From Aequoribacter fuscus (GTDB lineage Bacteria > Pseudomonadota > Gammaproteobacteria > Pseudomonadales > Halieaceae): DNA of 64,000 nucleotides. Shown here piece after piece: positions 63,739 to 64,000 of the stretch (position 1 is the first letter of the stretch; each line of letters opens with the position of its first letter). Both the position numbers and the translations under genes were made by a program. The notes below the pieces were generated by a model. It was given only the letters and a program-made list of their open reading frames with translations, was not told the DNA's origin and did not search any database. The DNA lies in assembly GCF_009910365.1 (NCBI RefSeq), contig NZ_CP036423.1, forward strand, positions 310,001-374,000. Reading direction: 5' to 3'.

Positions 63739-64000
63739 TTATTCGCTTAATTGCGCGCGTAGCCGAGGGTTGAGCCACGCCGCTACCACGTCGGACAGTA
63801 AGTTAAACAGAACAATCAGTGTGGATAAAAATACAGTTGTTCCCAAGATCATGGTGTAGTCACGGTTGAAGGCCGCTTGCACGTAGAAGCGGCCGAGCCC
63901 TGGAATTTGAAAAATGGTTTCCACCACGAAGGAGCCCGCTAATAAGCCCGCAAATGCGGGGCCCAAAAACGCGACGACAGGCAGCATGCCACCTCGAAGC
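63739..64000 (-). CDS. ABC transporter permease, OppB/DppB type (C-terminal part only)
   Basis: The C-terminal 80-odd residues of an OppB permease: GSFVVETIFQIPGLGRFYVQ, then AAFNRDYTMILGTTVFL and LNLLSDVVAAWLNPRLRAQL, all standard for OppB. The start lies beyond base 64000. Its stop is 3 bases before the OppC start, so oppB-oppC-ATPase is one operon. Confidence 0.93.
   Translation of the reverse strand, partial: LRGGMLPVVAFLGPAFAGLLAGSFVVETIFQIPGLGRFYVQAAFNRDYTMILGTTVFLSTLIVLFNLLSDVVAAWLNPRLRAQLSE

Noticed and set aside
1-64000. tRNA, rRNA, CRISPR arrays, phage genes
   Set aside because: Looked for and not seen: no regularly spaced repeats, no tRNA-like cloverleaf noticed, no phage structural genes.

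Overview
The window looks like the chromosome of an aerobic, heterotrophic, probably marine gammaproteobacterium of the Halieaceae / Spongiibacteraceae kind. This is inferred from a Bax-type glucosaminidase, TonB-dependent uptake, several acyl-CoA dehydrogenase and CoA-ligase genes, two PQQ enzymes and a gammaproteobacterial valine operon. No rRNA, tRNA or CRISPR array was seen, so the taxonomy is an inference.

Region 1 (1-21576) is a mobile catabolic island. It is bounded by two copies of one resolvase-less Tn3-family element in the same orientation. The left copy is cut by the window edge (1-202). The right copy is complete (18349-21576: one transposase gene and perfect 41-bp terminal repeats). 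The first 202 bases are identical to 21375-21576. The right copy has no target duplication of its own, and its outer edge lies inside a metallo-beta-lactamase-fold gene, cut in the HxHxDH motif. This fits a composite transposon of about 24.6 kb that moved as one unit. Its cargo (203-18348) is a GPH-type transporter, a PQQ alcohol dehydrogenase, a TonB-dependent receptor, an acyl-CoA synthetase, acetyl-CoA synthetase, an ExaC-type aldehyde dehydrogenase, a glycyl radical enzyme with its activase, a LysR regulator and a FadR-type GntR regulator. A coherent reading is: outer-membrane uptake, periplasmic alcohol oxidation, import, radical C-O or C-X bond cleavage giving a C2 aldehyde, then aldehyde to acetate to acetyl-CoA. 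The substrate cannot be read from the sequence.

Region 2 (21577-31662) is host chromosome: the interrupted MBL gene, a Bax-like glucosaminidase, a SnoaL-like protein, a PIN-PhoH ATPase, ribonuclease II, a hexuronate module (GntR regulator, UxuA, UxuB) with a repeated 20-bp operator-like motif, and an acyl-CoA dehydrogenase.

Region 3 (31728-38185) is a valine-catabolism locus: an AraC-type (MmsR-like) regulator divergent from mmsA, isobutyryl-CoA dehydrogenase, enoyl-CoA hydratase, 3-hydroxyisobutyryl-CoA hydrolase and mmsB.

Region 4 (38367-53609) is mixed metabolism and envelope: a lipoprotein, a DUF938 methyltransferase, a TauE permease with glutathione reductase, a serine hydrolase, an enoyl-CoA hydratase with two small membrane proteins, a di-haem cytochrome c, a second GPH transporter converging on a DUF481 porin-like protein, a PQQ sugar dehydrogenase, a quinone oxidoreductase, a long-chain acyl-CoA synthetase and an iron-type alcohol dehydrogenase.

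Region 5 (53631-64000) holds an HSL-type esterase, a trio of small membrane proteins including a membrane-anchored XRE regulator, an APH-like kinase fused to a DUF6285-like tail beside an acyl-CoA dehydrogenase (resembling the levulinate LvaA/LvaC pair), an MBL hydrolase, a GGDEF-EAL protein, and an oligopeptide-type ABC transporter running off the window end.
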